From positions 2,232,001-2,296,000 of the forward strand of contig NZ_MVDG02000001.1 of the NCBI RefSeq assembly GCF_002008315.2: a DNA stretch of 64,000 nucleotides, given 5' to 3'. The notes under the pieces are model-generated. The model did no database searches. It was not told where the DNA came from and saw only the letters and a list, made by a program, of their open reading frames with translations. Below, piece by piece: positions 8,965 to 17,343 of this stretch (positions within the stretch are counted from its first letter, which is position 1; each line of letters opens with the position of its first letter). The DNA comes from Arthrobacter sp. KBS0703. GTDB lineage: Bacteria; Actinomycetota; Actinomycetes; Actinomycetales; Micrococcaceae. The translations under genes and the position numbers were made by a program.

Positions 8965-10503
8965 TCAGGCCTGCTGGAGTTCGTCCATCACCAAAGCGGC
9001 AAGCTCGACGGCGGCACCACGCGTTGCGGGCCGGAGCTGGCTCAGCTGGATCCGGGATCCCTCCGCAAGATGCCGGTCGTGCGGAATCCGGACCACATTC
9101 TTGACCCGGGACAGGAAGTGCTGCTCGATCTCATCTATGTTGACCAGTGTCCGGTCGCCCGCCGCCATGTTAATGACCACCGTGGCCTTGGCCACGAGGT
9201 CCTGGCGGCCGTGGGCTTCCAGCCACGACAATGTCTCCGAGGCCAGCCGCGCTTCATCCACACTGCCGCCCGAGACGAGGACCACGGCGTCGGCCTTTTC
9301 GAGGGTGCCCTTCATGACGGAGTGCACCATGCCGGTGCCGGAATCTGTCAGGACGATTGAGTAGTACCGGCCGAGGATGTCAGTGACGGCCCGGTAGTCG
9401 GCGTCGTCGAATGCGTGCGCCACCATGGGATCGGTGTCCGAGGCCAGGACGTCGAGCCGCGAGCCGTCGCGGGCCGTGTAATTGGACAGCTGCGCGAAGG
9501 AATTGACCGTGAACCTGTCCTTGACCAGCTGGCGTGCCGTGAAGTCCGCCCGGCCGGGAGAACGGTCTGACAGGGTTCCGCGGTCCGGATTGGCGTCCAT
9601 GGCGATGACGCGGTCCTCGCGCAGGTCCGCGAGCACCATGCCCAGCAGGGTGGTGACCGTGGTCTTTCCGACGCCGCCCTTGCGGGAGAGGACCGGCACG
9701 TACCGCGTCCGCTCCCCCAGGCGCATGGCGATCCGGTGCTCCATGGCCCGCTGGATCCGGATCCGGTCCGGATCGCCCAGGTTCACGTAGCCAAAAGTCG
9801 CCTGGAACAGCCACCGGCGCCAGCCCTCGACGGGCGCGGCTGCCGTTCTGTTCAGCAGGCGGTCGGCGGTCAGCGCCGCTGCCGGCTCCGGCCCTTCGGC
9901 GCGTTCCCGGCGTTCGCTCACGTGTTCGTGTGCCTGACCTGAAGCGGGTGCCTGATCTGAAGCGGGTGCCTGCGCCGTTGAAGTCGCCGGCACGGCTTGC
10001 GTATCTGCGGGTTCCTGCACGGCGGGGTGCCCCGGCTCCGGCTGGCCGGCCTCCTGCGGACTGGCATCCTGCGGGCCGGGCCCGGCGGTGACAACGGGAA
10101 TCGATGGTCCCGCAACAGGCTGCAGAATGCTGTTGACGGCCGACAGCGACCCCGCAGACGTGCGGTCCTGCGCGTCGGACACGGTCACGACGCTGATTTC
10201 ACCGGACGGCGGAAAATTTGGAACGGCCGGAACCGAGTCTGCACGCATGCCGTCCGCGCGAATGGCGTCGTCGTCGACAGCGCCCTCGTCTACGGCTAAC
10301 GCGGGGGCCGCGCTTTCAGCTGCGGCCGCGGCCGCCAGAGTGGCCGCATCCGGCGGCGGGCTGTTCGTCTGGTCTGCGTTCAAATGGTCCGGGCTCAAAT
10401 GGTCCGGGCTCATCCGGTCTGTGCCCGGGTCCGGCGCCGAAACTGCAGAACCGGGACTCCGGTCAGGCCGCGGCGCGGGCTTGGGCGTGTTCGTCTGCGT
10501 CAT
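8965..10503 (-). CDS. MinD/ParA-family ATPase with long disordered N-terminus (EspI-like)
   Basis: The 512-residue protein has two parts. Residues 1-220 are Pro/Ala/Asp-rich and carry small repeats (SPDHLSPDHLNADQ, ASDQAPASGQA); they are probably disordered. Residues ~265-512 form a deviant Walker-A ATPase: SRKGGVGKTT (Lys280), a second Asp-containing motif MDANPDRGTLSDRS, LTDSGTGMVHSVMKG for the switch region, and VVINMAAG. A Pro-rich N-terminus on a MinD-like ATPase is typical of EspI-type proteins linked to type VII secretion in actinobacteria, but no ESX gene lies in this window, so function is inferred only from architecture. A strong hairpin terminator lies upstream of the start, ending the pyc-side transcription. 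Confidence 0.8.
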   Translation of the reverse strand: MTQTNTPKPAPRPDRSPGSAVSAPDPGTDRMSPDHLSPDHLNADQTNSPPPDAATLAAAAAAESAAPALAVDEGAVDDDAIRADGMRADSVPAVPNFPPSGEISVVTVSDAQDRTSAGSLSAVNSILQPVAGPSIPVVTAGPGPQDASPQEAGQPEPGHPAVQEPADTQAVPATSTAQAPASDQAPASGQAHEHVSERRERAEGPEPAAALTADRLLNRTAAAPVEGWRRWLFQATFGYVNLGDPDRIRIQRAMEHRIAMRLGERTRYVPVLSRKGGVGKTTVTTLLGMVLADLREDRVIAMDANPDRGTLSDRSPGRADFTARQLVKDRFTVNSFAQLSNYTARDGSRLDVLASDTDPMVAHAFDDADYRAVTDILGRYYSIVLTDSGTGMVHSVMKGTLEKADAVVLVSGGSVDEARLASETLSWLEAHGRQDLVAKATVVINMAAGDRTLVNIDEIEQHFLSRVKNVVRIPHDRHLAEGSRIQLSQLRPATRGAAVELAALVMDELQQA

Positions 10504-10534
10504 GGCTCCCGCTCAGTGTGGTCATCTCGTATGC

Positions 10535-10574
10535 GAAGGCTGTGAGGGCGGCAAATGCCGCCCTCACAGCCTTC
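10535..10574 (-). terminator. Perfect 19-bp inverted-repeat hairpin downstream of pyc
   Basis: Two perfectly complementary 19-base arms (GAAGGCTGTGAGGGCGGCA and its complement) are separated by only two bases. The hairpin lies between the stop of pyruvate carboxylase and the start of the EspI-like ATPase gene, both on the minus strand. There is no clear T-run, as often seen in high-GC actinobacterial terminators. It most likely ends the pyc transcript and insulates the downstream gene. Confidence 0.8.
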
Positions 10575-10644
10575 ACTCAGGATTCCAGCCTACCGGTATG
10601 AGGCCGCGGGAAGCAGGAGTGCTGCCCTGCGACGGAGCCGGCGG

Positions 10645-13600
10645 CTACTCAACCACGAGCAGCAGGTCCCCGCCCTGTACCTGTTCCACGGCGGAAATGG
10701 CCAGTCGCGCCACTTTGCCGCCCACCGGCGTCGTGATGGATGCTTCCATCTTCATGGCCTCAATAGTGGCAACGGTGTCGCCTGCCTTGACAGTGTCGCC
10801 CGCCTTGACGGTGACCGTCACGGCTCCAGCGAACGGGGCGGCGACCTGGCCCTGCTGGGCGGGGTCGGCCTTCTCCGCGGCTTTAACGTTGCTGACCACG
10901 GACTTGTCGCGCACCAGGACCGGCCGGGACTGGCCGTTGAGGGTGCACATGACCGAGCGCATGCCCTTCTCGTCCGGTTCCGAGACGGCTTCCAGCGAGG
11001 CGATGAGACGGACGCCCTTCTCCAGCTGGATGACGTGCTCCTCGCCGCGCTGCAGGCCATAAAGGTAGTCGCGCGTGTCCAGCACGGAGACGTTGCCGTA
11101 CGTCTCCACGCTCTTCAGGTAGTCCTTGGTGGGACCGGCGAACAGCAGCCGGTTCAGGGTCTGCTGCCGGGTCTTCGAATCGCCCTGGAGCGCTGCGCTG
11201 TCTTCGGCGCTAAGCTCGGCATCGCGGACCTTAATGCTCCTGCCCTGCAGGGCCTTCGTGCGGAACGGCTCCGGCCAGCCACCGGGAGGATCTCCGAGTT
11301 CGCCGGACAGGAAGCCGATGACCGAGTCCGGGATGTCGTAGTTCTGCGGGTTCTCGTTGAAGTCGGCCGGGTCGGCGTTGAGGCCGACGAGGTGCAGGGC
11401 GAGGTCGCCCACCACCTTGGAGGACGGCGTCACCTTCACGAGGCGGCCCAGGATGCGGTCCGCCGCGGTGTACATGTCCTCGATCGCCTCGAAGCGCTCG
11501 CCCAGGCCCAGGGCCATGGCCTGCTGCCGGAGGTTCGAGAGCTGCCCGCCCGGGATTTCGTGCTGGTAGACGCGGCCGGTGGGGCCCGGAAGTCCGGACT
11601 CGAACGGAGCGTAGACCCGGCGCACCGCTTCCCAGTAGGGTTCCAGCGAACTGACGTTGGCCAGGCTCAGCCCGGTGTCCCGCTCGGTGTGGGCCAGTGC
11701 CGCGACCAGCGCGGAGGCCGACGGCTGGCTGGTGGTCCCGGCCAGTGACGCGGAGGCAACGTCCACGGCGTCCACACCCGCATCAACCGCGGCGAGCAAG
11801 GTGGCAAGCTGTCCGCCGGCGGTGTCGTGGGTGTGCAGGTGGACGGGGAGGTCGAACCGTTCCCGCAGCGCCGTGACGAGCTTCGCGGCGGCGGCGGGCC
11901 GGAGGAGTCCGGCCATGTCCTTGATCGCGAGGATGTGGGCGCCGGCGTCGACGATCTTCTGCGCCAGCTCCAGGTAGTAGTCCAGGGTGTAGAGGTTCTC
12001 GTCCGGGTCCAGCATGTCGGCCGTGTAGCACAGTGCGACTTCGGCGACGGCCGTTCCGGTGGCGCGGACAGCACGGATGGCAGGTGCCATCTGGTTGACG
12101 TCGTTGAGGGCGTCGAAGATCCGGAAGATGTCGATGCCGGTGGCGGCAGCCTCGTTCACGAACGCCTCGGTGACCTCTTCCGGGTACGGCGTGTAGCCCA
12201 CGGTGTTCCGGCCGCGGAGCAGCATCTGCAGGCAGATGTTCGGCAGCGCCTTCCGGAGTGCCGCGAGGCGGTCCCAGGGATCCTCGCCCAGGAAGCGCAG
12301 GGCGACGTCGTAAGTCGCGCCACCCCAGGCCTCAACGGAGAGCAGCCCGGGCAGCAGCGAGGACACGGCGGGTCCGGCGGCAACCAGATCCCTGGTGCGG
12401 ACGCGGGTGGCCAGCAGCGACTGGTGGGCGTCGCGGAAGGTGGTATCGGTGACCGCAACAGCTGACTGCTCGCGCAGGGCGCGGGCGAACCCTTCCGGAC
12501 CGAGCTCCTGCAGCCGCTGGCGTGAGCCGGGCTGCGGCGTGCGGCCCGCCACGGCGGGGAGCTTGGCGGCCGGATCGGAGTGCACGGTGAGCTCGCCGTT
12601 GGGCTTGTTAACCGTGACTTCGGCGAGCCACGTCAGCAGCTTGGTGCCACGGTCGGCGGAAACGCGGGCCTTCAGCAGCTCGGGACGCTCGTCGATGAAC
12701 GACGTCGCCACGTTGCCGGAGATGAAGTCGGCATCGTCCAGCACGGCCTGCAGGAACGAGATGTTGGTGGACACGCCGCGGATACGGAACTCAGCCAGGG
12801 CACGGCGTGCCCTGGCCACGGCTGCGGGGTAGTCCCGGCCGCGGCACGTGAGCTTCACGAGCATGGAGTCAAAGTGCGGGCTGATTTCGGCGCCCGAGTA
12901 GACCGTACCGCCGTCGAGCCTGACGCCGGCACCGCCGGCAGAGCGGTAGCCGGTGATCTTTCCGACGTCGGGGCGGAAGCCGTTGGCAGGGTCCTCGGTG
13001 GTGATGCGGCACTGCAGCGCCGCGCCCTTGAGGAAGACCGTGTCCTGGGAGAGGCCAAGATCGGCCAGGGTTTCGCCGGAGGCGATGCGCATCTGCGCCT
13101 GGACGAGGTCGACGTCGGTGACTTCTTCCGTGACGGTGTGCTCCACCTGGATGCGCGGGTTCATTTCGATGAACACGTGCTGCCCGGCACGCTCCCCCAC
13201 GGTGTCCACGAGGAACTCGACCGTTCCGGCGTTGACGTAGTTGAGGGCCTTGGCGAACTTGACGGCGTCGCGGTACAGCGCCTGCCGGATGCCTTCGTCC
13301 AGGTTGGGGGCCGGAGCGATCTCGATCACCTTCTGGTGGCGCCGCTGGATGGAGCAGTCGCGCTCGAAGAGGTGCATGACGTTGCCCTCGGCATCCGCCA
13401 GGATCTGCACTTCGATGTGGCGCGGGCGCAACACCGCCTGCTCAAGGAACATCGTGGGATCACCGAATGCGGCGTCGGCCTCGCGCATGGCTGACTGCAG
13501 GGCCTCGGGCAGGGCCTCCCGGGTGTCCACCCGGCGCATGCCGCGGCCGCCGCCGCCCGCCACGGCCTTGGCGAAGATCGGGAAGCCGATCTCGTCCGCG

Positions 13601-14040
13601 GCCGCGATCAGTTCATCGAGGTCCTTTGACGGCTGGCTGGACTTCAGCACCGGGACGCCGGCCTTGCGCGCGGCCTCCAGGGCTGCGACCTTGTTGCCGG
13701 CGAGCTCGAGGACCTCGGCAGGCGGCCCGACGAAGGTGATGCCGGCTGCTTTCGCGGCGCGGGCGAGGTCCGGGTTTTCGGACAGGAAGCCGTAGCCGGG
13801 GTATATGGCGTCGGCCCCGGACTCCTTGGCCACGCGCACCACTTCGTCAACGTCAAGGTAGGCGCGGACGGGGTGGCCCTCTTCACCGATCAGATACGCC
13901 TCGTCGGCCTTCTGGCGGTGGATCGAGTTACGGTCCTCGTTGGGGAACACAGCGACGGTTTTTGCGCCGAGCTCGTAGCCCGCGCGGAAAGCGCGGATAG
14001 CGATTTCGCCGCGGTTGGCCACCAGAATCTTGGAAAACAT
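10645..14040 (-). CDS. pyc: Pyruvate carboxylase
   Basis: An anaplerotic biotin enzyme that carboxylates pyruvate to oxaloacetate using ATP and bicarbonate. All parts are in one 1131-residue chain. The biotin carboxylase domain (about 1-450) starts MFSKILVANRGEIAIRA and holds the ATP-grasp GGGGRGMRRV loop and EMNPRIQVEHTVTE. The carboxyltransferase domain (about 510-800) holds DTTFRDAHQSLLATR, the LRGRNTVGYTPYP stretch and HTHDTAGGQ. The C-terminal biotinyl domain holds EAMKMEAS, with the biotinylated lysine. Length and order match single-chain bacterial enzymes. The ATG at 14040 has AGGAGAA just upstream. A divergent parA-like gene lies across a 305-bp intergenic region. With the methylcitrate and GarA genes in the same window, several steps around the TCA node are clustered, though not in one operon. 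Confidence 0.97.
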   Translation of the reverse strand: MFSKILVANRGEIAIRAFRAGYELGAKTVAVFPNEDRNSIHRQKADEAYLIGEEGHPVRAYLDVDEVVRVAKESGADAIYPGYGFLSENPDLARAAKAAGITFVGPPAEVLELAGNKVAALEAARKAGVPVLKSSQPSKDLDELIAAADEIGFPIFAKAVAGGGGRGMRRVDTREALPEALQSAMREADAAFGDPTMFLEQAVLRPRHIEVQILADAEGNVMHLFERDCSIQRRHQKVIEIAPAPNLDEGIRQALYRDAVKFAKALNYVNAGTVEFLVDTVGERAGQHVFIEMNPRIQVEHTVTEEVTDVDLVQAQMRIASGETLADLGLSQDTVFLKGAALQCRITTEDPANGFRPDVGKITGYRSAGGAGVRLDGGTVYSGAEISPHFDSMLVKLTCRGRDYPAAVARARRALAEFRIRGVSTNISFLQAVLDDADFISGNVATSFIDERPELLKARVSADRGTKLLTWLAEVTVNKPNGELTVHSDPAAKLPAVAGRTPQPGSRQRLQELGPEGFARALREQSAVAVTDTTFRDAHQSLLATRVRTRDLVAAGPAVSSLLPGLLSVEAWGGATYDVALRFLGEDPWDRLAALRKALPNICLQMLLRGRNTVGYTPYPEEVTEAFVNEAAATGIDIFRIFDALNDVNQMAPAIRAVRATGTAVAEVALCYTADMLDPDENLYTLDYYLELAQKIVDAGAHILAIKDMAGLLRPAAAAKLVTALRERFDLPVHLHTHDTAGGQLATLLAAVDAGVDAVDVASASLAGTTSQPSASALVAALAHTERDTGLSLANVSSLEPYWEAVRRVYAPFESGLPGPTGRVYQHEIPGGQLSNLRQQAMALGLGERFEAIEDMYTAADRILGRLVKVTPSSKVVGDLALHLVGLNADPADFNENPQNYDIPDSVIGFLSGELGDPPGGWPEPFRTKALQGRSIKVRDAELSAEDSAALQGDSKTRQQTLNRLLFAGPTKDYLKSVETYGNVSVLDTRDYLYGLQRGEEHVIQLEKGVRLIASLEAVSEPDEKGMRSVMCTLNGQSRPVLVRDKSVVSNVKAAEKADPAQQGQVAAPFAGAVTVTVKAGDTVKAGDTVATIEAMKMEASITTPVGGKVARLAISAVEQVQGGDLLLVVE

Positions 14041-14345
14041 ACTTCTCCTGCATCATTGCGGGTGTATCGGTAAGTGGTCACAGTGTCTAAGACGGGCGCG
14101 TTGAAACACAAATCATTGTGTCTACCATCACAGAATTATCCGTCATGTCGGGGCCACATTCACTCCTGTGCCCGGCTGGAGCCGGAGCTGCTTACCGATG
14201 AGCCATGCCCGGGCCGGATAAGGAGGGTTTCGGGGCGGGGTCAACATATGATGAATGGGGCGGCGGAAGCCTGTCCCCGGTTCCGGCAGTACCGGAACGG
14301 AAACTACCCCAACTCGGCAACCGGCGTTAGGTATTGGTTTTTCAA
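14041..14345. other. Divergent pyc / parA-like intergenic region with a short palindrome
   Basis: The 305 bases hold no convincing coding region on either strand. It must contain the promoter for pyc (leftward) and for the ParA gene (rightward). A 6-4-6 inverted repeat, ACACAAATCATTGTGT, is at 14106-14121, about 66-80 bases upstream of the pyc start, and could be an operator. A GGATAAGGAGGGTTT stretch near 14216 resembles a ribosome site, but no good reading frame follows it. Confidence 0.45.
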
Positions 14346-15167
14346 GTGCAAGTAGTCAGCATCAGCAGCCTCAAAGGCGGTGTCGGCAAGACATCGGTCA
14401 CAACCGGATTGGCGTCTGCGGCGCTGGCCGCAGGCATTCCCACGCTCGTGGTGGACCTCGATCCGCATGCCGACGCCAGCACTGCCCTGGGAGTGCAGCC
14501 CAACGACAAGCTGGACATCGGAAGGATGCTCCGGAACCCGCGCAAGGCCCGGCTTCCTGAGAATGTGGTCCCCAGCGGCTGGATCGGGCGCGCGGAAAGC
14601 AACGGCTCCGGCCCGGCCGTGCTGGACGTGGCCGTCGGGTCTGCCTACACCGGAATCTACGACCGCCCCGATCTCGGCAAAAGGGACCTGCGCAGGCTTT
14701 CCGCGGTCCTGGCCGGCGCGGACAAGTATGAGCTCGTCCTGGTGGACTGCCCGCCGTCGCTGAACGGGCTGACGCGCATGGCGTGGTCGGCCAGCAACAA
14801 GGTGGCCCTGGTGGCCGAACCGGGACTGTTCTCGGTGGCCGGCACGGAGCGGACCATGCGCGCCATCCAGCTGTTCCGGCAGGAGTTCGCCCCCAATCTT
14901 TCCCCGGCGGGCATCGTGGCCAACCGCGTCCGGACCGGATCCTCGGAGCATGCGTTCCGGCTCGCCGAAATGAAGTCCATGTTCGGCGAGCTCCTACTGA
15001 CGCCGCACATCCCGGAACAGGCCAACTGGCAGCAGATCCAGGGGGCCGCACACTCCGTGCACCATTGGCCCGGCGAATCCGCCAAGTCCGCGGCAGGCCT
15101 CTACGACACGTTGCTCGGCAACCTGATGTCACTGAACAAGGTCAGCAGGAGCCGCAGCCACCGTTAA
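14346..15167 (+). CDS. ParA/Soj-family ATPase (orphan)
   Basis: A deviant Walker-A ATPase of 273 residues. It begins MQVVSISSLKGGVGKTS, with the P-loop right at the N-terminus, followed by VVDLDPHADASTALGV (ParA motif A'), LVLVDCPPSLNGLTRMAW (Walker B) and VANRVRTGSSEHAFR. ParA proteins position chromosomes, plasmids or protein cargoes using ATP-dependent dimers on DNA. No parB is seen next to it. An in-frame TTG start four codons earlier (14334) exists, but the GTG at 14346 fits the family better. No strong ribosome site precedes it, so the mRNA may be leaderless. It converges with a MerR-type regulator gene and shares a bidirectional terminator with it. Confidence 0.85.
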   Translation: MQVVSISSLKGGVGKTSVTTGLASAALAAGIPTLVVDLDPHADASTALGVQPNDKLDIGRMLRNPRKARLPENVVPSGWIGRAESNGSGPAVLDVAVGSAYTGIYDRPDLGKRDLRRLSAVLAGADKYELVLVDCPPSLNGLTRMAWSASNKVALVAEPGLFSVAGTERTMRAIQLFRQEFAPNLSPAGIVANRVRTGSSEHAFRLAEMKSMFGELLLTPHIPEQANWQQIQGAAHSVHHWPGESAKSAAGLYDTLLGNLMSLNKVSRSRSHR

Positions 15168-15208
15168 GGGGCTCCTTCACTGCCCACCAGCTTCCGCTGA
15201 CAACAAAT

Positions 15209-15242
15209 GAAGGCCGCTTCCCCATCAGGGAGGCGGCCTTCG
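15209..15242. terminator. Bidirectional terminator between parA-like and MerR-type genes
   Basis: Fourteen-base arms GAAGGCCGCTTCCC and GGGAGGCGGCCTTC pair with one G-T wobble around a five-base loop. Flanking A-rich (AACAAAT) and T-containing (GTTGT) bases give a usable tail on both strands. It lies between two convergent genes, so it can end both transcripts. Confidence 0.8.
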
Positions 15243-15262
15243 TTGTATGCGATGGACGGCGC

Positions 15263-15859
15263 TTAGCCGATCTTCCGGGCTGCACGGCGCTTGCTCAGTT
15301 CGTCGTCGGGAAACGTCTGCTCGCCTGCGTGCTCACTGGGCAGGGACGCCAGGCTGCCTTCCACTTCGCGCCACACGCGGCCCACGGCAATGCCAAAGAC
15401 GCCCTGACCGCCCTGGACGAGGTCGATGACCTCGTCTGCGGAGGTGCATTCGTAGACGCTCGCGCCGTCGCTCATGAGAGTGATCTGGGCCAGGTCCTCC
15501 ACCCCGCGCTCGCGCAGGTGTTCCACCGCGGAGCGGATCTGCTGAAGTGAGACGCCGGTGTCCAGGAGCCGCTTGACCACCTTCAGCACGAGGATGTCTC
15601 GGAAGCCGTAGAGCCGCTGCGAACCCGAGCCGGCGGCGCCGCGCACGGCGGGTTCGACCAGTCCGGTGCGGGCCCAGTAGTCAAGCTGCCGGTAGGTGAT
15701 GCCTGCCGCCTTGCAGGCCGTGGGGCCACGGTAGCCCGCGTCCTCGTCAAGGACGGGGAGGTCCTCAGTGAAGAGAAGGCCCTGAGCGCCGCTCGCGGGC
15801 ACAGCTACGCCGGCCGTGGAGGGCTGCTTCAGCTCGCCTGCTTCGCCTTTCGGACTCAC
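15263..15859 (-). CDS. MerR-family transcriptional regulator, Rv1830-like
   Basis: A 198-residue DNA-binding regulator. The winged-helix part begins at YRGPTACKAAGITYRQLDYW and continues ARTGLVEPAVR...SQRLYGFRDILVLKVVKRLLDTGVSLQQIRSAVEHL, the MerR fold without a Cys-rich metal site. The C-terminal half holds LMSDGASVYEC and a VIDLVQGGQGVFGIAVG stretch typical of the Rv1830 group. GTG at 15859 is chosen because AAGGAGG lies six bases upstream; a longer open frame exists. Gene order gcvH-garA-MerR-DUF151-MerR matches Mycobacterium Rv1826-Rv1830, which makes the assignment firm. In mycobacteria this group is tied to cell division and growth control; that role is inferred here. Confidence 0.88.
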   Translation of the reverse strand: MSPKGEAGELKQPSTAGVAVPASGAQGLLFTEDLPVLDEDAGYRGPTACKAAGITYRQLDYWARTGLVEPAVRGAAGSGSQRLYGFRDILVLKVVKRLLDTGVSLQQIRSAVEHLRERGVEDLAQITLMSDGASVYECTSADEVIDLVQGGQGVFGIAVGRVWREVEGSLASLPSEHAGEQTFPDDELSKRRAARKIG

Positions 15860-16076
15860 GTGGATCCTCCTTGTCATGAGTTCCCCGGGGGAACTTGCCG
15901 CAACAGCTTCTACAGGCATGAAGATCACGCATGTAATTTGGCCGGAGTAGCACTTTCCAGTGTGACTTGCGCGGCTGTTGTATGCAATGGGAACTTGGTA
16001 CCTTCGACGTTAGGCCCGCCACGGCCCAAGGTCAAAGACGTTCGGGTCATTGTTGGGGCGTGTCGAAACTTTCACC

Positions 16077-16094
16077 CTTAACTTTAACCTTAAC
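16077..16094. promoter_or_regulatory. Three tandem hexamers (C/T)TTAAC upstream of the Rv1830-like gene
   Basis: CTTAAC, TTTAAC and CTTAAC follow each other without a gap, just past the stop of the DUF151 gene and about 220 bases upstream of the MerR-type gene on the minus strand (read as GTTAAG-GTTAAA-GTTAAG in the sense of transcription). A six-base period does not match one DNA turn, so it may be a promoter-proximal binding element or chance. No regulator has been shown to bind it. Confidence 0.35.
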
Positions 16095-16101
16095 GTGACC
16101 T

Positions 16102-16605
16102 TCAGCCGTCGAAGTCCTCTGGCTCCACGTCATCCAGGAACTCCCGGAACCTGCGCAGCTCACGCTCTTCGTCCACAGTGGGGCCGGGCTCGGTGTCCTC
16201 GCCGTCGTCGTGTTCGGTGATCCTCACGCCGGCCTCGTCCATCACGGAGTCGGCGCACCAGATGCGGCATTTTGCCCGCAGGGCGATGGCCAGGGCGTCC
16301 GAGGCCCGGGAACTGACCGTGGCGCCGTTGTCGAACTGGAGCTGGCCGTAGAAGATGTTGTCTTCCACTGCCACGATGTTCACGCTGACCACGGCATGCC
16401 CCAGGGTTTCCACGACGTCGACAAGGAGGTCGTGGGTCATGGGCCGCGGCGGCACGACACCTTGTTGTGCCAAGGCGATCGCGCTTGCTTCCGGCGTACC
16501 GATCCAGATCGGTACGTGCCGTTCACCGTGGATCTCCCGAAGCAGAACCAGCGGCTGGTTGGAGGGCAACTCGATCCGTACGCCCACAATCTCTACTTCG
16601 ATCAT
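16102..16605 (-). CDS. Bifunctional nuclease domain (DUF151) protein, Rv1829-like
   Basis: A 167-residue protein of the DUF151/bifunctional nuclease family. It starts MIEVEIVGVRIELPSNQPLVLLRE, has the signature LPIWIG-like VPIWIGTPEASAIALAQQG, then MTHDLLVDVVETLGHAVVSVNIV and SSRASDALAIALRAKCRIW. The C-terminus is acidic (DDVEPEDFDG). Members in plants and Thermotoga show nuclease-type folds; the biochemical role in actinobacteria is not settled. Its ATG overlaps the stop of the upstream MerR gene by one base, so the two are co-translated. It is the middle gene of the conserved cluster described for its neighbours. Confidence 0.88.
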   Translation of the reverse strand: MIEVEIVGVRIELPSNQPLVLLREIHGERHVPIWIGTPEASAIALAQQGVVPPRPMTHDLLVDVVETLGHAVVSVNIVAVEDNIFYGQLQFDNGATVSSRASDALAIALRAKCRIWCADSVMDEAGVRITEHDDGEDTEPGPTVDEERELRRFREFLDDVEPEDFDG

Positions 16606-17327
16606 CAGATTTCCATCCGCGAAATACGGTCCTGGACCAGCGCTCTGTGCAGTGTCAGGCAGAGGTCGCTGATTTCGCGGGCCGCCTCAGCGGCCCGTGC
16701 CTGCGATGCCGCGTCCTTGCGCGACGTCAGCGTGGCCACGGCGCGTTCCACCAGGCCGAATTCCCGCTCAGCCGCGGCCTGGAAGGGACGCAGGTGCCGG
16801 GGCTCCAGGCCATGTCCCTCGAGTTGGACGCATGCACGGGCCACCTGCAGGGCGTGTTCGTCGAACTTGCCGTTGGTGTGGCCGATCAGGCCGAAGCTCA
16901 GCAGGGACTGCAGGAGCGGAACGCTGGCGCCTGACTCCGCGCGCAGCTGTTCCTCGCTCAGCTTGCGGGCTTTATTCTGCAGCTCGGCGGCGAGTTCATC
17001 CGAGACGATCCGCGGGGACACCGTCACGCCGGGCGGGAGGTTTTCGGGGCGTTCCCCGCGGTCTATCGCGTCAAGGTAGTCCTTGATCACCTTCAGCGGC
17101 AGGTACTGGTCGCGCTGGAGGGACAGGACGAAGCGGAGGCGCTCGACGTCGCTGTCCGAATACTGCCGGTATCCCGCGGGCGTGCGCCGCGGATTAATGA
17201 GCCCTTTTTCCTCAAGGAACCTGATTTTCGACGCCGTCATGCTTGGAAAGTCGTCGCTCAACTGAGCGAGCACTTCCCCGATGTTCAGGACCTGGGGTCC
17301 CCGGCGCTCCGGTTGTGCCATTGCCAC
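16605..17327 (-). CDS. ftsR: MerR-family regulator FtsR-like (Rv1828/Cg1631 group)
   Basis: A 240-residue MerR-like regulator. The N-terminal winged helix reads LNIGEVLAQLSDDFPSMTASKIRFLEEKGLI, followed by the wing NPRRTPAGYRQYSDSDVERLRFVLSLQRDQYLPLKVIKDYLDAID. The long C-terminal region lacks metal-binding Cys residues. It lies between the FHA-protein gene and the DUF151 gene, exactly as Rv1828 in Mycobacterium and cg1631 in Corynebacterium, where the product (FtsR) activates ftsZ. Same role is likely here but not shown. ATG at 17327 is used; an ATG two codons later is equally possible. The stop overlaps the next gene start by one base. Confidence 0.87.
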   Translation of the reverse strand: MAMAQPERRGPQVLNIGEVLAQLSDDFPSMTASKIRFLEEKGLINPRRTPAGYRQYSDSDVERLRFVLSLQRDQYLPLKVIKDYLDAIDRGERPENLPPGVTVSPRIVSDELAAELQNKARKLSEEQLRAESGASVPLLQSLLSFGLIGHTNGKFDEHALQVARACVQLEGHGLEPRHLRPFQAAAEREFGLVERAVATLTSRKDAASQARAAEAAREISDLCLTLHRALVQDRISRMEI

Positions 17328-17343
17328 AGGCAGCCGCTCCGAA

